A DNA stretch of 64,000 nucleotides, from assembly GCA_024704175.1 (NCBI GenBank), contig CP085629.1, forward strand, positions 2,356,001-2,420,000. The letters are read 5' to 3'. The notes under the pieces are model-generated. The model had not been told where the DNA came from. It saw nothing but the letters and a program-made list of their open reading frames with translations, and ran no database searches. The stretch comes from Paenibacillus sp. P25. Lineage in GTDB: Bacteria > Bacillota > Bacilli > Paenibacillales > NBRC-103111. This document shows, piece after piece, positions 56,531 to 64,000 of this stretch (position 1 is its first letter; every line of letters starts with the position of its first letter). Position numbers and translations under genes: made by a program.

Positions 56531-57412
56531 ATGCTGAATGAATCGAATTTGAAAGGCATTTACGTACCTGTGGTCACTCCCTTCCTTCGGAACGAAGCGC
56601 TCGATGTGGAGTCGTATAGGGACTACGTTGGAGAGTTGTTAGCACATGATATTCACGGACTGGTCATTAACGGAACCACCGGAGAATCGCCGACGGTTTC
56701 TTGCGAAGAAGTGGAAGAGCTCGTACAGGCGACAAGAGATGTAATGAGGGAAAGGAAAAAACAGGTTCCGCTGATCATCGGCACAGGGACGAACGACACT
56801 GTCTCTACCGTGAAACGAACCGAGCTCGCAGGGAAGTGGGGCGCAGATGCGGTCCTGGTTGTGACGCCCTATTACAGCCGTCCGCCGCAGGAAGGGATCC
56901 TTGAGCATTTTCGGAGGGTCGCGCAAGTCGGGGTACCAGTAATCGCCTACGAGGTCCCTTCCCGTACGGGAATCCGGCTAACGGCCGATGCGTTAAGAAG
57001 GATCATGGATTTGAACGGGGTCATTGGTTTAAAAGACTGTTCGGGCGGGGTGGAACTCATCACGGAGCTGTTACGATATAGCAGTAAACCCGTTCTTTGC
57101 GGAGAGGACATTCATTTCTGCGAAATGTTAAGCCGGGGTGCCGCCGGCGGTATCCTGGCATCCGCGAATATCCGTACACGCGACTTTCTCCGGGTCTTCC
57201 ATCTTGCCGGCATCGGTGACTTTATGGCAGCGAAGAAGGAATTCGATCGCCTGGTTCCGCTTATCCGCAAGCTGTTCCAGGAATCCAATCCATCGCCGCT
57301 CAAATGGTCGCTGGCCCGGCAAGGCGTTATTCGGGCGGATACCCTTCGTTCACCGATGGGCCCGATAACAAAGGAGCTGCAGCTGGAGTTGGAACAAATT
57401 TTGGAGGTGTAA
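56531..57412 (+). CDS. Dihydrodipicolinate synthase-family protein (DapA/NAL superfamily)
   Basis: 293 aa, TIM barrel. NGTTGES at residues 47-53 and the Schiff-base lysine K168 in GLKDCSGG are conserved. The second catalytic-site motif reads AYEVPSRTG (Y140-E), where true DapA has YNxPxRT, so the substrate may differ from pyruvate plus aspartate semialdehyde. ATG at 56531. It is divergent from the LysR regulator. Such LysR-linked members often act on sugar acids. Confidence 0.85.
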   Translation: MLNESNLKGIYVPVVTPFLRNEALDVESYRDYVGELLAHDIHGLVINGTTGESPTVSCEEVEELVQATRDVMRERKKQVPLIIGTGTNDTVSTVKRTELAGKWGADAVLVVTPYYSRPPQEGILEHFRRVAQVGVPVIAYEVPSRTGIRLTADALRRIMDLNGVIGLKDCSGGVELITELLRYSSKPVLCGEDIHFCEMLSRGAAGGILASANIRTRDFLRVFHLAGIGDFMAAKKEFDRLVPLIRKLFQESNPSPLKWSLARQGVIRADTLRSPMGPITKELQLELEQILEV

Positions 57413-57511
57413 CGCCTACTCAGTCGAAGTGTACCGGACCTCTCTTTGTTCAAAAAAGAGAATGAGCCGCGCATCGAGAGGGTGTTCCCCTATGCTCTGC
57501 TCATCCCGCAA

Positions 57512-57536
57512 TTAATGCCGCGTGCGGCATGGGATC
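57512..57536. terminator. Possible hairpin after the DapA-like gene / LLM gene
   Basis: ATGCCGC-GT-GCGGCAT is a perfect palindrome 120 bp after the DapA-like stop and 3 bp outside the LLM stop at 57538. T runs are weak. Confidence 0.4.
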
Positions 57537-57537
57537 G

Positions 57538-58607
57538 TCACACTGTAAATACTTCACTGCCGCTTGACCGGTCGCCGTCCCAAACCGTGCTCGGAATCTC
57601 CCGCCGCAGCACCGGCGCCACTTCGGCGGCGAAACGCTCGACCTGCTCGCGCTGCTCCGCCTCTGTTAGCCCATCCACGCTGATGCTGAGCACCTGATGC
57701 CCGAACGCCCGATGATAGCGCAGAATCTTCTCGATGACACTCTCCGCGCTCCCTACGAGGACAGGACCGTTCTCGATGTTATCCTCAAGGCCGGTAAAAG
57801 GCGAACGGTTATGCTGGGCTGCGGCCGTCGAATGAAACGCTTGGTAATAGGGGGCGGAACCGGCGAATCGCTTCCTCGGGCGTATCCGCAAGATATAAGC
57901 TTCCGCCTCCCGCGCCGACGACGGCGTCCTTGGGATCGCGGCCGTAATAGGCCCAGCGCTCGCGGTAATGGTCGATCAGCGCTTTATATTTGGCTAAAGG
58001 GTGAAACGTATTGGACGAGAAAATCGGTTCCCCGTACTTGGCGGCGAGCTCAGTGGAGAGCGTGCTGGATGCGCCGCCGTGCCAGACCGGGATCGGCTGC
58101 TGGAACGGCCTTGGTTGTGTAGTCACGCTCTCGAGCCGCGGACGGTAGCGGCCCTGCCAGGTTACATTCTCCTCGTTCCATAATCGTTTGAGCAGCGCAT
58201 ACCGCTCGGCAAGCGAATCCCACTGCTCCTCCTCCGTAATGCCGAACAGCGGATAATGGCGCGGGTCGTTGCCTTTACCGATGATGATTTCCAGCCGGCC
58301 GCCGGAGAGATGATCGAGTGTGGCATAATCCTCCGCCACGCGTACCGGATCCAGTACGCTCAGTACCGTAACCGTGGTCAGCGACCGGATCCGCGAGGTT
58401 CTGGCGGCAATCGCGGTCAAGAGAACCGGCGGCGAGGAAGAAAGAAACGGGGCGCCGTGCCGCTCCCCACCCCGTAAGCTTCAAAACCCAGCTCTTCGGC
58501 CAGCACGGCCTGCTTCAGGATATTTTGAAACTTTTGCTGTGCCGTCCAGGCTTCCCCGTTACGGCATTGGGGAGATTCGATACAAGACTGAATAAGGCGA
58601 ATTTCAT
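57538..58607 (-). CDS. Luciferase-like monooxygenase (LLM family), frameshifted
   Basis: About 356 aa, flavin-dependent TIM barrel. The start MKFALFSLVSNLPNAVTG at ATG 58607 behind GGGAG continues in other frames: EAWTAQQKFQNILKQAVLAEELGFEAYG, then LTAIAARTSRIRSLTTVTVLSVLDPVRVAEDYATLDHLSGGR, and SAPYYQAFHSTAAAQHNRSPFTGLEDN to the end. Breaks are near 58555, 58460 and 57860. It oxidises a small organic substrate with FMNH2 or F420-like reduction; the substrate is unknown. Confidence 0.82.
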
Positions 58608-58635
58608 CTTCGGCAGACTCCCTTCTCAAAAGAAA

Positions 58636-58671
58636 AAGGAGACGAAACAATAGAAATTGTTCGTCTCCGGT
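58636..58671 (-). terminator. Terminator (or attenuator) ahead of the LLM gene
   Basis: On the minus strand, GGAGACGAA and TTTCGTCTCC form a stem with TTTTTC behind. It may end the PhoX transcript, or act as a leader attenuator for the LLM gene just downstream. Confidence 0.65.
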
Positions 58672-58780
58672 ACGTCCGGTACAACTAACCGAGTATGGAT
58701 GGATTTGAATATCCCTACATTAGCACACTATTCCTATCGTGTAAAGAGGATTTATTCTTACTTCCCCTATTCGCGTCCGT

Positions 58781-60608
58781 TCATTTCCCTGCAGAATCCT
58801 TCCCGGTGTTCTTGTCCTTCTTCTCTCCGCTGTCCTGAGTAACGGTTGGCATGCCGGCCAAATATCCGACATACCCCGGATGCTGGGCATTCAGCATCAG
58901 ATAACGGAAACCGCCCAGGTTGTCCAGCGGCTGAAGTCCGGTGGCTTCGCCGCCGGTCGGGACGGAAGCGATGCGGGAAAGCTTCTTCGTATCGATGTTG
59001 TAGGCCCAGGTAAAGTTATTCTCATGCAAATCGGAATCCTCCGCGATGAACAGGGTTCTCAGGTCGCGGGGAATAAACCACATTATCCGGGTTGGCGATT
59101 TTGTCCACGTTCGCTTGGTTGCCGTCCGGATCCGGCGTACTCAAATCCTCGCCCATGACAAGCCCGGACACTTTGGAAGGAACATACTTGCTGTGAATCT
59201 TCTTGCCGTCGCTCGATTTCATGTTATGATCGAACGCGAGTTCAAATACGCCGCCGGCGCTGATTTTCGGCAAGTGGATATCGTCCGCCGGGGCTCCCGG
59301 GTTTTCCGTCATCGTATTTTCCAAATAGGAGATGGCAAAGTAGGCTTTGTTGTCCTGCTCGTTGAAATCGATGCCTTCCATTTTGTTGAGCTCCACTGTC
59401 GCGCCGAGATAAGCCGCGTAGCGATGCGTTTCCAGGAAGGCCGCCGCTTTCTCCATACCCGGTTTAACCTTGAGCCACTCGTCCTTCTTCCCGTTCCCTG
59501 CCGTTCTCACTCTCGTGTAGCCCCCGGCTTGTCCGACTGCAGGATCGTTCGTCGCCTCGAAGATATCGCTGAACTTGAGCGTATCCGCCATCCGCTCGAT
59601 TTCCTTGTCCGCAGCATGACCCAGGGAGATCCATTCGAGGTCGGCGGCACCTCCGTTATCCGTACCGGTTTGATGCCACTTGGCTGCATACAGCGTGCCT
59701 GCGGACAAATCTCCCGCATGGTCGGCTACATACATGAACAATCCGCCGGGATTGCTGTCCACGCCGTAAAGGACCGTCCGCTGATCCGGAAGCACCTTCA
59801 CTCGTTCAAACGCCATGCGGCCCATGCTATAGTGCTTCACGACATGAACGGAACCGTCCGCCTTAACCGATACCTCGGGTACATGGCCGTAGTAATAGGG
59901 ATTTCCGATCATCTGAGGATTGTTATAATAGCTTCTGGCAAAATCCGTCGCGGTCGATTTCCCCGGGTTCGCTTCGTGAGCTCTCGCATCGGGTTCGCTC
60001 TCTTCCGAGCCCAGATGGGTGTTCCACGGGGACAGCGAACCGGCACAGGGGCTTAGTACACCGTGTACGCTCGAGAAATCGATCGGATTCGTATCGGTCA
60101 CGGTCAGCTTGCCCGTCTGCTTGTCCTGTTTCACGGTATTCAGAAGCATATTGCTCGGCAGTCTTCCGCCGGTTTCCGACTTGGGCATCGACTCCTGGTG
60201 CGTTACCATATAATAAGTGTCCTCAGGCATTCCGGGAACGCTGATCAGCGTGTTAATATCCGGCGCCTGCGTAACATAAGGAGTCCCGTCGGATTTGGTA
60301 AAAATATGACCGTACACATCGGTCGTAACGCCCGCCGTTTTACCGCCGATCACGTCTCCCGGCTTGTACAAAGTTTCGTAATGAAGCGGGAATACCTGTT
60401 TCGTTCCGTCGGTGTATGTAACTTCCACGGATGCCTTGGAGTACATCTGCGCCTTTTCTTCAGCGGTCTTCGGCGCCTCCATCCCGATGAATTGAACGGA
60501 CTGAACTTGGACAGGCTCCTCTTTCGGGGCGGCGAAAGCGCCGGCAGAGGACGACAGCAGCAAGGTAAAACCGAGTGCAGGAGCAATCCATTGTTTTCTC
60601 AACATCAT
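58781..60608 (-). CDS. PhoX/DUF839-family secreted phosphatase-like protein, frameshifted
   Basis: About 608 aa. Signal peptide to about residue 27 (LLSSSAGAFAA). The core has DTYYMVTHQES, HGVLSPCAGSLSPWNTHLGSEE and ATNDPAVGQAGGYTRV, all typical of PhoX/DUF839 proteins, calcium- and iron-dependent alkaline phosphatases. One frame break near 59085 joins to the C-terminal block IPRDLRTLFIAEDSDLHENNFTWAYNIDTKK. ATG at 60608 (or the next Met). It may scavenge phosphate from organic esters; no PhoP site was identified. Confidence 0.82.
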
Positions 60609-60723
60609 TCCATCTCTCCTTCATCGTTTTTGTCGTTCGTTATAAAGAATATCCTTGCTGTGTCATCGCTCTGTTAACCAAGCCTAAAGGAATTGTTAAA
60701 ACAAGCCGTCCCGCATGATTGCA

Positions 60724-60753
60724 CGGCAAAAAGACCGCGCGGCGGCGGCCTTC
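60724..60753 (-). terminator. Terminator of the speD gene
   Basis: On the minus strand GGCCGC-CGCCG-CGCGGTC then TTTTTGCC, just after the stop at 60776. Confidence 0.7.
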
Positions 60754-60775
60754 AGTTAAGCACGATCGTTTCTAC

Positions 60776-61587
60776 CTAGTTGTAGCTGATATTTTTCCCG
60801 TAAAAGATTTCGTCCATCTCCCAAATCAAGCTCTCCGTAATGTCCTTCTGTTCCTCCGGGCTGAGCTTGTCTTTCGTATAGCCGAACAAGTAATTGTTCA
60901 AATCGAATTCCTTGAGCTTGCATTTGGTATGAAAAATATTTTCCTGATACACATTCACGTCAATCATTTGGTATAAGCTTTTGATTTCATCGGGAATATA
61001 GTTCTGGATCGAGCTGATTTCATGATCGATGAACAGCTTATGGCCGTAAATATCCCTGGTGAAGCCGCGGACGCGGTAATCCATCGTCATGATGTCCGTA
61101 TCGAACGAACGGATCAAATAATTGAGTGCTTTCAGCGGCGAAATTTCCCCGCAGGTCGACACGTCGATATCCGCCCGGAACGTGCTGATTCCTTCATCCG
61201 GATGGTATTCGGGATACGTATGCACAGTGATATGACTCTTGTCGAGCTGCATGACGACGGAGTCAGCGGCGGTCCGGGCGACTCGTCGAACGATTCGTGC
61301 GGAACCTCGACAATCGGGCCCTCCGACACCAGCATCGTCACGCTTGCGCCTTGCGGCACATAATCCTGCTTGGCCACATTCAGCACGTGGGCGCCAATAA
61401 TTTCGGAGACGTGGGTCAATATTTTCGTTAGCCGCTCGGCGTTATATTGTTCATCGATATATTCGATGTAGGCTTCCCGCTCTTCCTTCGTTTTGGTATA
61501 GCAGATATCGTACATATTGAAGCTTAAGGTTTTGGTCAAGTTATTAAAGCCGTGCAGGGTGATCCGCTGTTCCGGCGTTAGTTTCAT
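60776..61587 (-). CDS. speD: S-adenosylmethionine decarboxylase proenzyme, frameshifted
   Basis: About 271 aa, E. coli-type. [30 protein letters not shown] at the start and [18 protein letters not shown], where self-cleavage between Lys and Ser makes the pyruvoyl group, identify Spe[16 protein letters not shown] follows. One break near 61270 (after ESPG). The start is ATG at 61587 behind AAAAGGAGG; an in-frame ATG at 61596 sits on the ribosome binding site. It makes the aminopropyl donor for spermidine. No speE is adjacent. Confidence 0.92.
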
Positions 61588-61766
61588 GGGTGCCATCCTC
61601 CTTTTCGTCCAGTATCTACTCTTTCCATTTTCTTCATGCCTGATTCCGGCGCTTCGAAATTTACTGTTATCTAAATGCTTACCCGATCTTCCTTCTCCTT
61701 AACCCTGTCCTGAAACCTTCCGTTCGTTTTAACGTATTACAAGGAAACGATGAAGGAGGAATGAAA

Positions 61767-61955
61767 ATGCTTAAACATTTGCTCCGAAAAATTGTAGATT
61801 CCGTAACGCATTCCAAGCATGGTCATCACCGTCACAGCAGCAGCGCGAAATATCATTACGGTCCCCGCCGCTCGTCCAGCAGCAGCGCCGGTTACGGGCA
61901 CAGACATCAAGGCCACGGATATTACAAAAATAAGTACAGAGGCTCGAGCTCCTGA
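61767..61955 (+). CDS. Small His/Ser/Tyr/Gly-rich basic protein
   Basis: 62 aa. After MLKHLLRKIVDSVTHSKHG, the rest is low-complexity: HHRHSSSAKYHYGPRR, then SSSSSAGYGHRHQGHGYYKNKYRGSS. It is basic and His/Tyr/Ser-rich, like some spore coat or coat-morphogenic small proteins, but no domain is recognised. The start is ATG at 61767, seven bases after AAGGAGGA; ATG at 61761 is too close to it. It may bind metal through its histidines. Confidence 0.55.
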   Translation: MLKHLLRKIVDSVTHSKHGHHRHSSSAKYHYGPRRSSSSSAGYGHRHQGHGYYKNKYRGSSS

Positions 61956-61969
61956 GGCTTAGCCGCAGC

Positions 61970-62186
61970 ATGCAGCTTAGTTTGTTGAGTAAGTGCCAAC
62001 CCTTGACAGCAGAGATATATTGGGGCGGTGGGGTATCCACTTCCGGTCGCTGTTGTCTACAGGAATTTGTCATTATAAGCCGCTTGCAGCGGATAATTCC
62101 CGCAGACAAAGGCGAACGCTTCGCTCCTGCAGTGGGTACCTCACCTCCGTTTTTCTCTATTTATGTCAAAAAACACTTTCTAGAGC
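61970..62186 (+). other. Hairpin-rich non-coding stretch
   Basis: No credible coding sequence. Successive short hairpins appear: CCGCT-TGC-AGCGG, and GCGAA-CGC-TTCGC nested in CCCGCAG...CTGCAGTGGG. The stretch ends at the terminator at 62190. It could be a leader, a decayed gene or a small structured RNA. Confidence 0.3.
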
Positions 62187-62189
62187 GCG

Positions 62190-62217
62190 TTAAGCCGCAT
62201 GATGCGGCTTTTTTATT
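62190..62217 (+). terminator. Rho-independent terminator
   Basis: AAGCCGCAT-GATGCGGCTT followed by TTTTATTT. It overlaps the end of the minus-strand kinase gene (stop at 62213). Confidence 0.8.
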
Positions 62218-63014
62218 TATTACTAATTAAATCTTCCAGCGCGGATATAAAGTCCTGCGCGTTTTTGTAAGGTTCATCGATTTGAAGCAAGCGGCGGATC
62301 ATGTGCTTGGTCGCCGCGGATACCGCCAGCTCCTCTTCCCAGCCCGCCTCCGGTTCCCCGAATCCTTCGGTTCGAAAGCCGAATACAGCATAAACAGCAG
62401 AAAATGTCCGACCGCATACAAATCGCTCGATACTTCAGCGGTTCTTCTCCGCCTGGTGTCCTCATCTGCTCCGGATTCCAGGCGTGCCGGCTCTCCAATC
62501 CGGGAAGCGAGACCGAAATCGATCAGCCGGATGCTGTCGCCTTGAAGCATTACGTTTGGAATCCGCAGATCCAGATGGACAAAGCCCCGGTCATGGACGA
62601 AGCGGACAACCTCCATCAACCGGCGTACCATGGATAGCGCCTCCTTTTCCGAGAAAACCTCCCCCTCTCAAAAATCAGCTCCTCTACCGTTTGCCCTTTT
62701 ACATATTCCGTCACCATATAAAGCCGCTTTTTGTATTCAAAGGATGCCAGACATTTCGGAATCGCCGGATGCCTCAGCTGTCCCATCGTCTGAATCTCCC
62801 GTCTTAACAGCTCCCGGCCCAGAGGCCCTTTGCTTGGCTTTGCCTGTTTCACAACGACCTCCGTCCGGGACGCGGTATCGCAGCATAAATACGTTAGTCC
62901 ATAACTTCCCATCCCGAGAAAGCGGAGGATCCTGTACCGGCCGGCAAGGACTTTGCCCTCTCTCTCGGGATAGTCGATCCAGGCTTCATAAATTCTTTTG
63001 ACGGTTGTAAGCAA
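62213..63014 (-). CDS. Eukaryotic-like Ser/Thr protein kinase (small, PrkD/YrzF-like), frameshifted
   Basis: About 267 aa. The N-lobe starts RYRILRFLGMGSYGLTYL with VVVKQAK holding the catalytic Lys. The C-lobe has VHLDLRIPNVML in place of HRDxKxxN, and LIDFGLAS as the DFG motif; the HLDLRIPN form is typical of small Bacillales kinases such as YrzF/PrkD. The frame breaks near 62665 and 62350. ATG at 63014, behind GAAGGAGGCG. There is no membrane or PASTA part. It may act in spore formation, by analogy only. Confidence 0.83.
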
Positions 63015-63056
63015 GTTCCTGACGCCTCCTTCTTACAAGGAAATACGCGACAGAGG

Positions 63057-63114
63057 CGGGCAGGTTGCCGCACCATTTCTCGTAAAAAAAACACCTCCAT
63101 CCGGAACCTGCCCG
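63057..63114. repeat. Inverted repeat ahead of the kinase gene
   Basis: Perfect arms CGGGCAGGTT (63057-63066) and AACCTGCCCG (63105-63114), with a 38-bp loop holding a T run on the minus strand, 43 bp upstream of the kinase start. Confidence 0.5.
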
Positions 63115-63167
63115 GACAAGGCGTCATCTTGTTGCAACTAATCTATTATCGGTCATGCAGCTGTAGC

Positions 63168-63437
63168 TTATTCCTTCTCCGGGCTATGGCTCAACACGTA
63201 GATCACTTTCTTTTCATTCGGAATCAAATAGGAACGGTCCACATGCTGGTGGATGTAATACTCCTCTTTGGAAAGAACCTTTACTTTTTGTTGTGACTCC
63301 CCGCTCAAGGCCTTGATCTCTTGGTGAAGGAACATACAGTCTTTGTTTACCGTCAAAAACAACCGGATTTCCCGCAAGGTATAGGAATGATCCACCAGCA
63401 ATTCCTTCGGAATTTCGTTATAGCCGTATACGACCAT
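63168..63437 (-). CDS. Small uncharacterised protein
   Basis: 89 aa. VVYGYNEIPKELLVDHSYTLREIRLFLT, then EEYYIHQHVDRSYLIPNEKKVIYVL. It is balanced in charge, with no signal or membrane segment and no known domain. The start is ATG at 63437, after a weak GGCGGTG; a longer version from 63446 adds only three residues. It lies next to two more small genes on the same strand. Confidence 0.6.
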   Translation of the reverse strand: MVVYGYNEIPKELLVDHSYTLREIRLFLTVNKDCMFLHQEIKALSGESQQKVKVLSKEEYYIHQHVDRSYLIPNEKKVIYVLSHSPEKE

Positions 63438-63476
63438 GAACAACACCGCCCATCCCCTAATGTGATTCGGTATGGC

Positions 63477-63671
63477 CTACCTTACTTTGAATCCGAATTC
63501 CTTCTTAAGGAAATACCCGCCCGAAATGAATACCGCCTCATCATCATGCCTGCTGATGACCCCGCCGAAATCAACATATTGGTTCCCGCGCCAAACGGAA
63601 ATCGGAGTTTCCAAAAACATCGCGTTGTCGAAATCCGCTTGATTTGTAAGAAACTGGTTCTGACTGAACAT
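63477..63671 (-). CDS. Small uncharacterised protein
   Basis: 64 aa. MFSQNQFLTNQADFDNAMFLE, then ETPISVWRGNQYVDFGGVISRHDDEAVFISGGYFLKKE: a compact beta-barrel-like pattern similar to small Bacillales sporulation-linked proteins (YlmC/YmxH-like). ATG at 63671 is behind GGGAGGTGG, a good site. No enzyme motif is seen. Confidence 0.6.
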   Translation of the reverse strand: MFSQNQFLTNQADFDNAMFLETPISVWRGNQYVDFGGVISRHDDEAVFISGGYFLKKEFGFKVR

Positions 63672-63726
63672 AACAGACCACCTCCCTTTCTTAGAGTATC
63701 GTACCTCATGTCTTTGAAGGAACAGC

Positions 63727-63954
63727 TTATATTTGCACGCCCTTCTTAAGCATCTTCATATCAGTGTTCGAGTTACCCAATATCGGCAGCAGCTTTAAGC
63801 TGCTCTCCATCGGAGAATGACAAATGGGACAGTCCGGTTTCGACTCGAATGCGAAGTTATCGCGCATCCAGCCCTTGCAGCCCTCTTTGGAACAAGACCA
63901 GATCTTCGTTGATTCATGCGGCAAATCCTCCAAAGATGGTTTACGAAAATACAT
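63727..63954 (-). CDS. ydjO: YdjO-type cold-inducible zinc protein
   Basis: 75 aa. MYFRKPSLEDLPHESTKIWSC, then SKEGCKGWMRDNFAFES, and KPDCPICHSPM. The four Cys (CSKEGC, CPIC) form a zinc ribbon, matching the YdjO family. The start is ATG at 63954 behind AGAGGAGGG; a longer frame to 63996 lacks a site. The role of YdjO is not established beyond cold induction. Confidence 0.88.
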   Translation of the reverse strand: MYFRKPSLEDLPHESTKIWSCSKEGCKGWMRDNFAFESKPDCPICHSPMESSLKLLPILGNSNTDMKMLKKGVQI

Positions 63955-64000
63955 GAACAGTCCCTCCTCTATAGAAAAAAAAGCAGCTGCCCTCAACTCA

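Noticed and set aside
59046..60056. Long open frame on the plus strand across the PhoX gene
   Set aside because: Antisense shadow; Arg-rich, with no family pattern.
62001..62031. TTGACA promoter after the His-rich gene
   Set aside because: No -10 box lies 16-18 bp downstream; the TATATT-like sequence is only about seven bases away.
1..64000. tRNA, rRNA, insertion sequences, prophage or integrase genes
   Set aside because: None was seen by reading; no transposase motif, terminal repeats with target duplication or tRNA-like folds were found.

Overview
The window looks like a chromosomal segment of a spore-forming, low-acetate-type Firmicute of the Paenibacillus kind. The reasons are a mid-50s GC impression, strong AGGAGG-type ribosome binding sites, frequent TTG/GTG starts, GerA-type germination genes, a CotF-type coat protein, a YdjO-type zinc protein, a purine riboswitch ahead of xpt-pbuX, and many small conserved Bacillales genes. 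No tRNA, rRNA, CRISPR array, insertion sequence or prophage is visible. About 69 protein genes can be supported.

Layout. 1-8.7 kb: housekeeping and accessory enzymes (aldo/keto reductase divergent from a MocR regulator, PrmC-like methyltransferase, HTH regulator, epimerase, FusB-type EF-G-binding protein, Nudix hydrolase, LOG protein). 8.8-15.7 kb: a spore germination locus with one A, one C and three B subunits. 15.9-21.4 kb: a glycosyltransferase/pyruvyltransferase cluster followed by small coat-type proteins. 21.5-29.9 kb: FAD-linked oxidase, two SGNH esterases of the rhamnogalacturonan acetylesterase type, and a large DUF6891/beta-helix protein. 30-32.2 kb: xpt-pbuX under a guanine riboswitch placed in tandem with a ykkC-family (probably PRPP) riboswitch. 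32.3-45.6 kb: mixed genes, including lipoate ligase, a rifampin-phosphotransferase-like protein with TetR, a VanZ-RDD protein, a decayed response regulator, an exporter, a nitrilase-family amidase and a membrane beta-lactamase-like protein. 45.6-54.9 kb: a sugar uptake and catabolism operon (ABC transporter, two Gfo/Idh/MocA dehydrogenases, TIM-barrel isomerase, ROK kinase) beside its probable ROK repressor. 55-64 kb: HxlR, LysR/DapA-like pair, flavin monooxygenase, PhoX phosphatase, SpeD, a kinase and small proteins.

A general caution: about 28 of the 69 genes are broken by frameshifts, yet keep conserved motifs on both sides of each break. Most breaks I could resolve are single missing G or C bases in G/C runs. 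I read these as probable sequencing or assembly indels. Such genes are listed as one CDS spanning all fragments, with the break positions stated. Only the response regulator remnant is called a pseudogene, because it also lacks an internal segment.

The best candidates for real biological interest are the tandem riboswitch ahead of the purine salvage operon, the three-permease germination locus, a 14-bp motif shared by the sugar operon and its ROK repressor, and the DUF6891/beta-helix protein.
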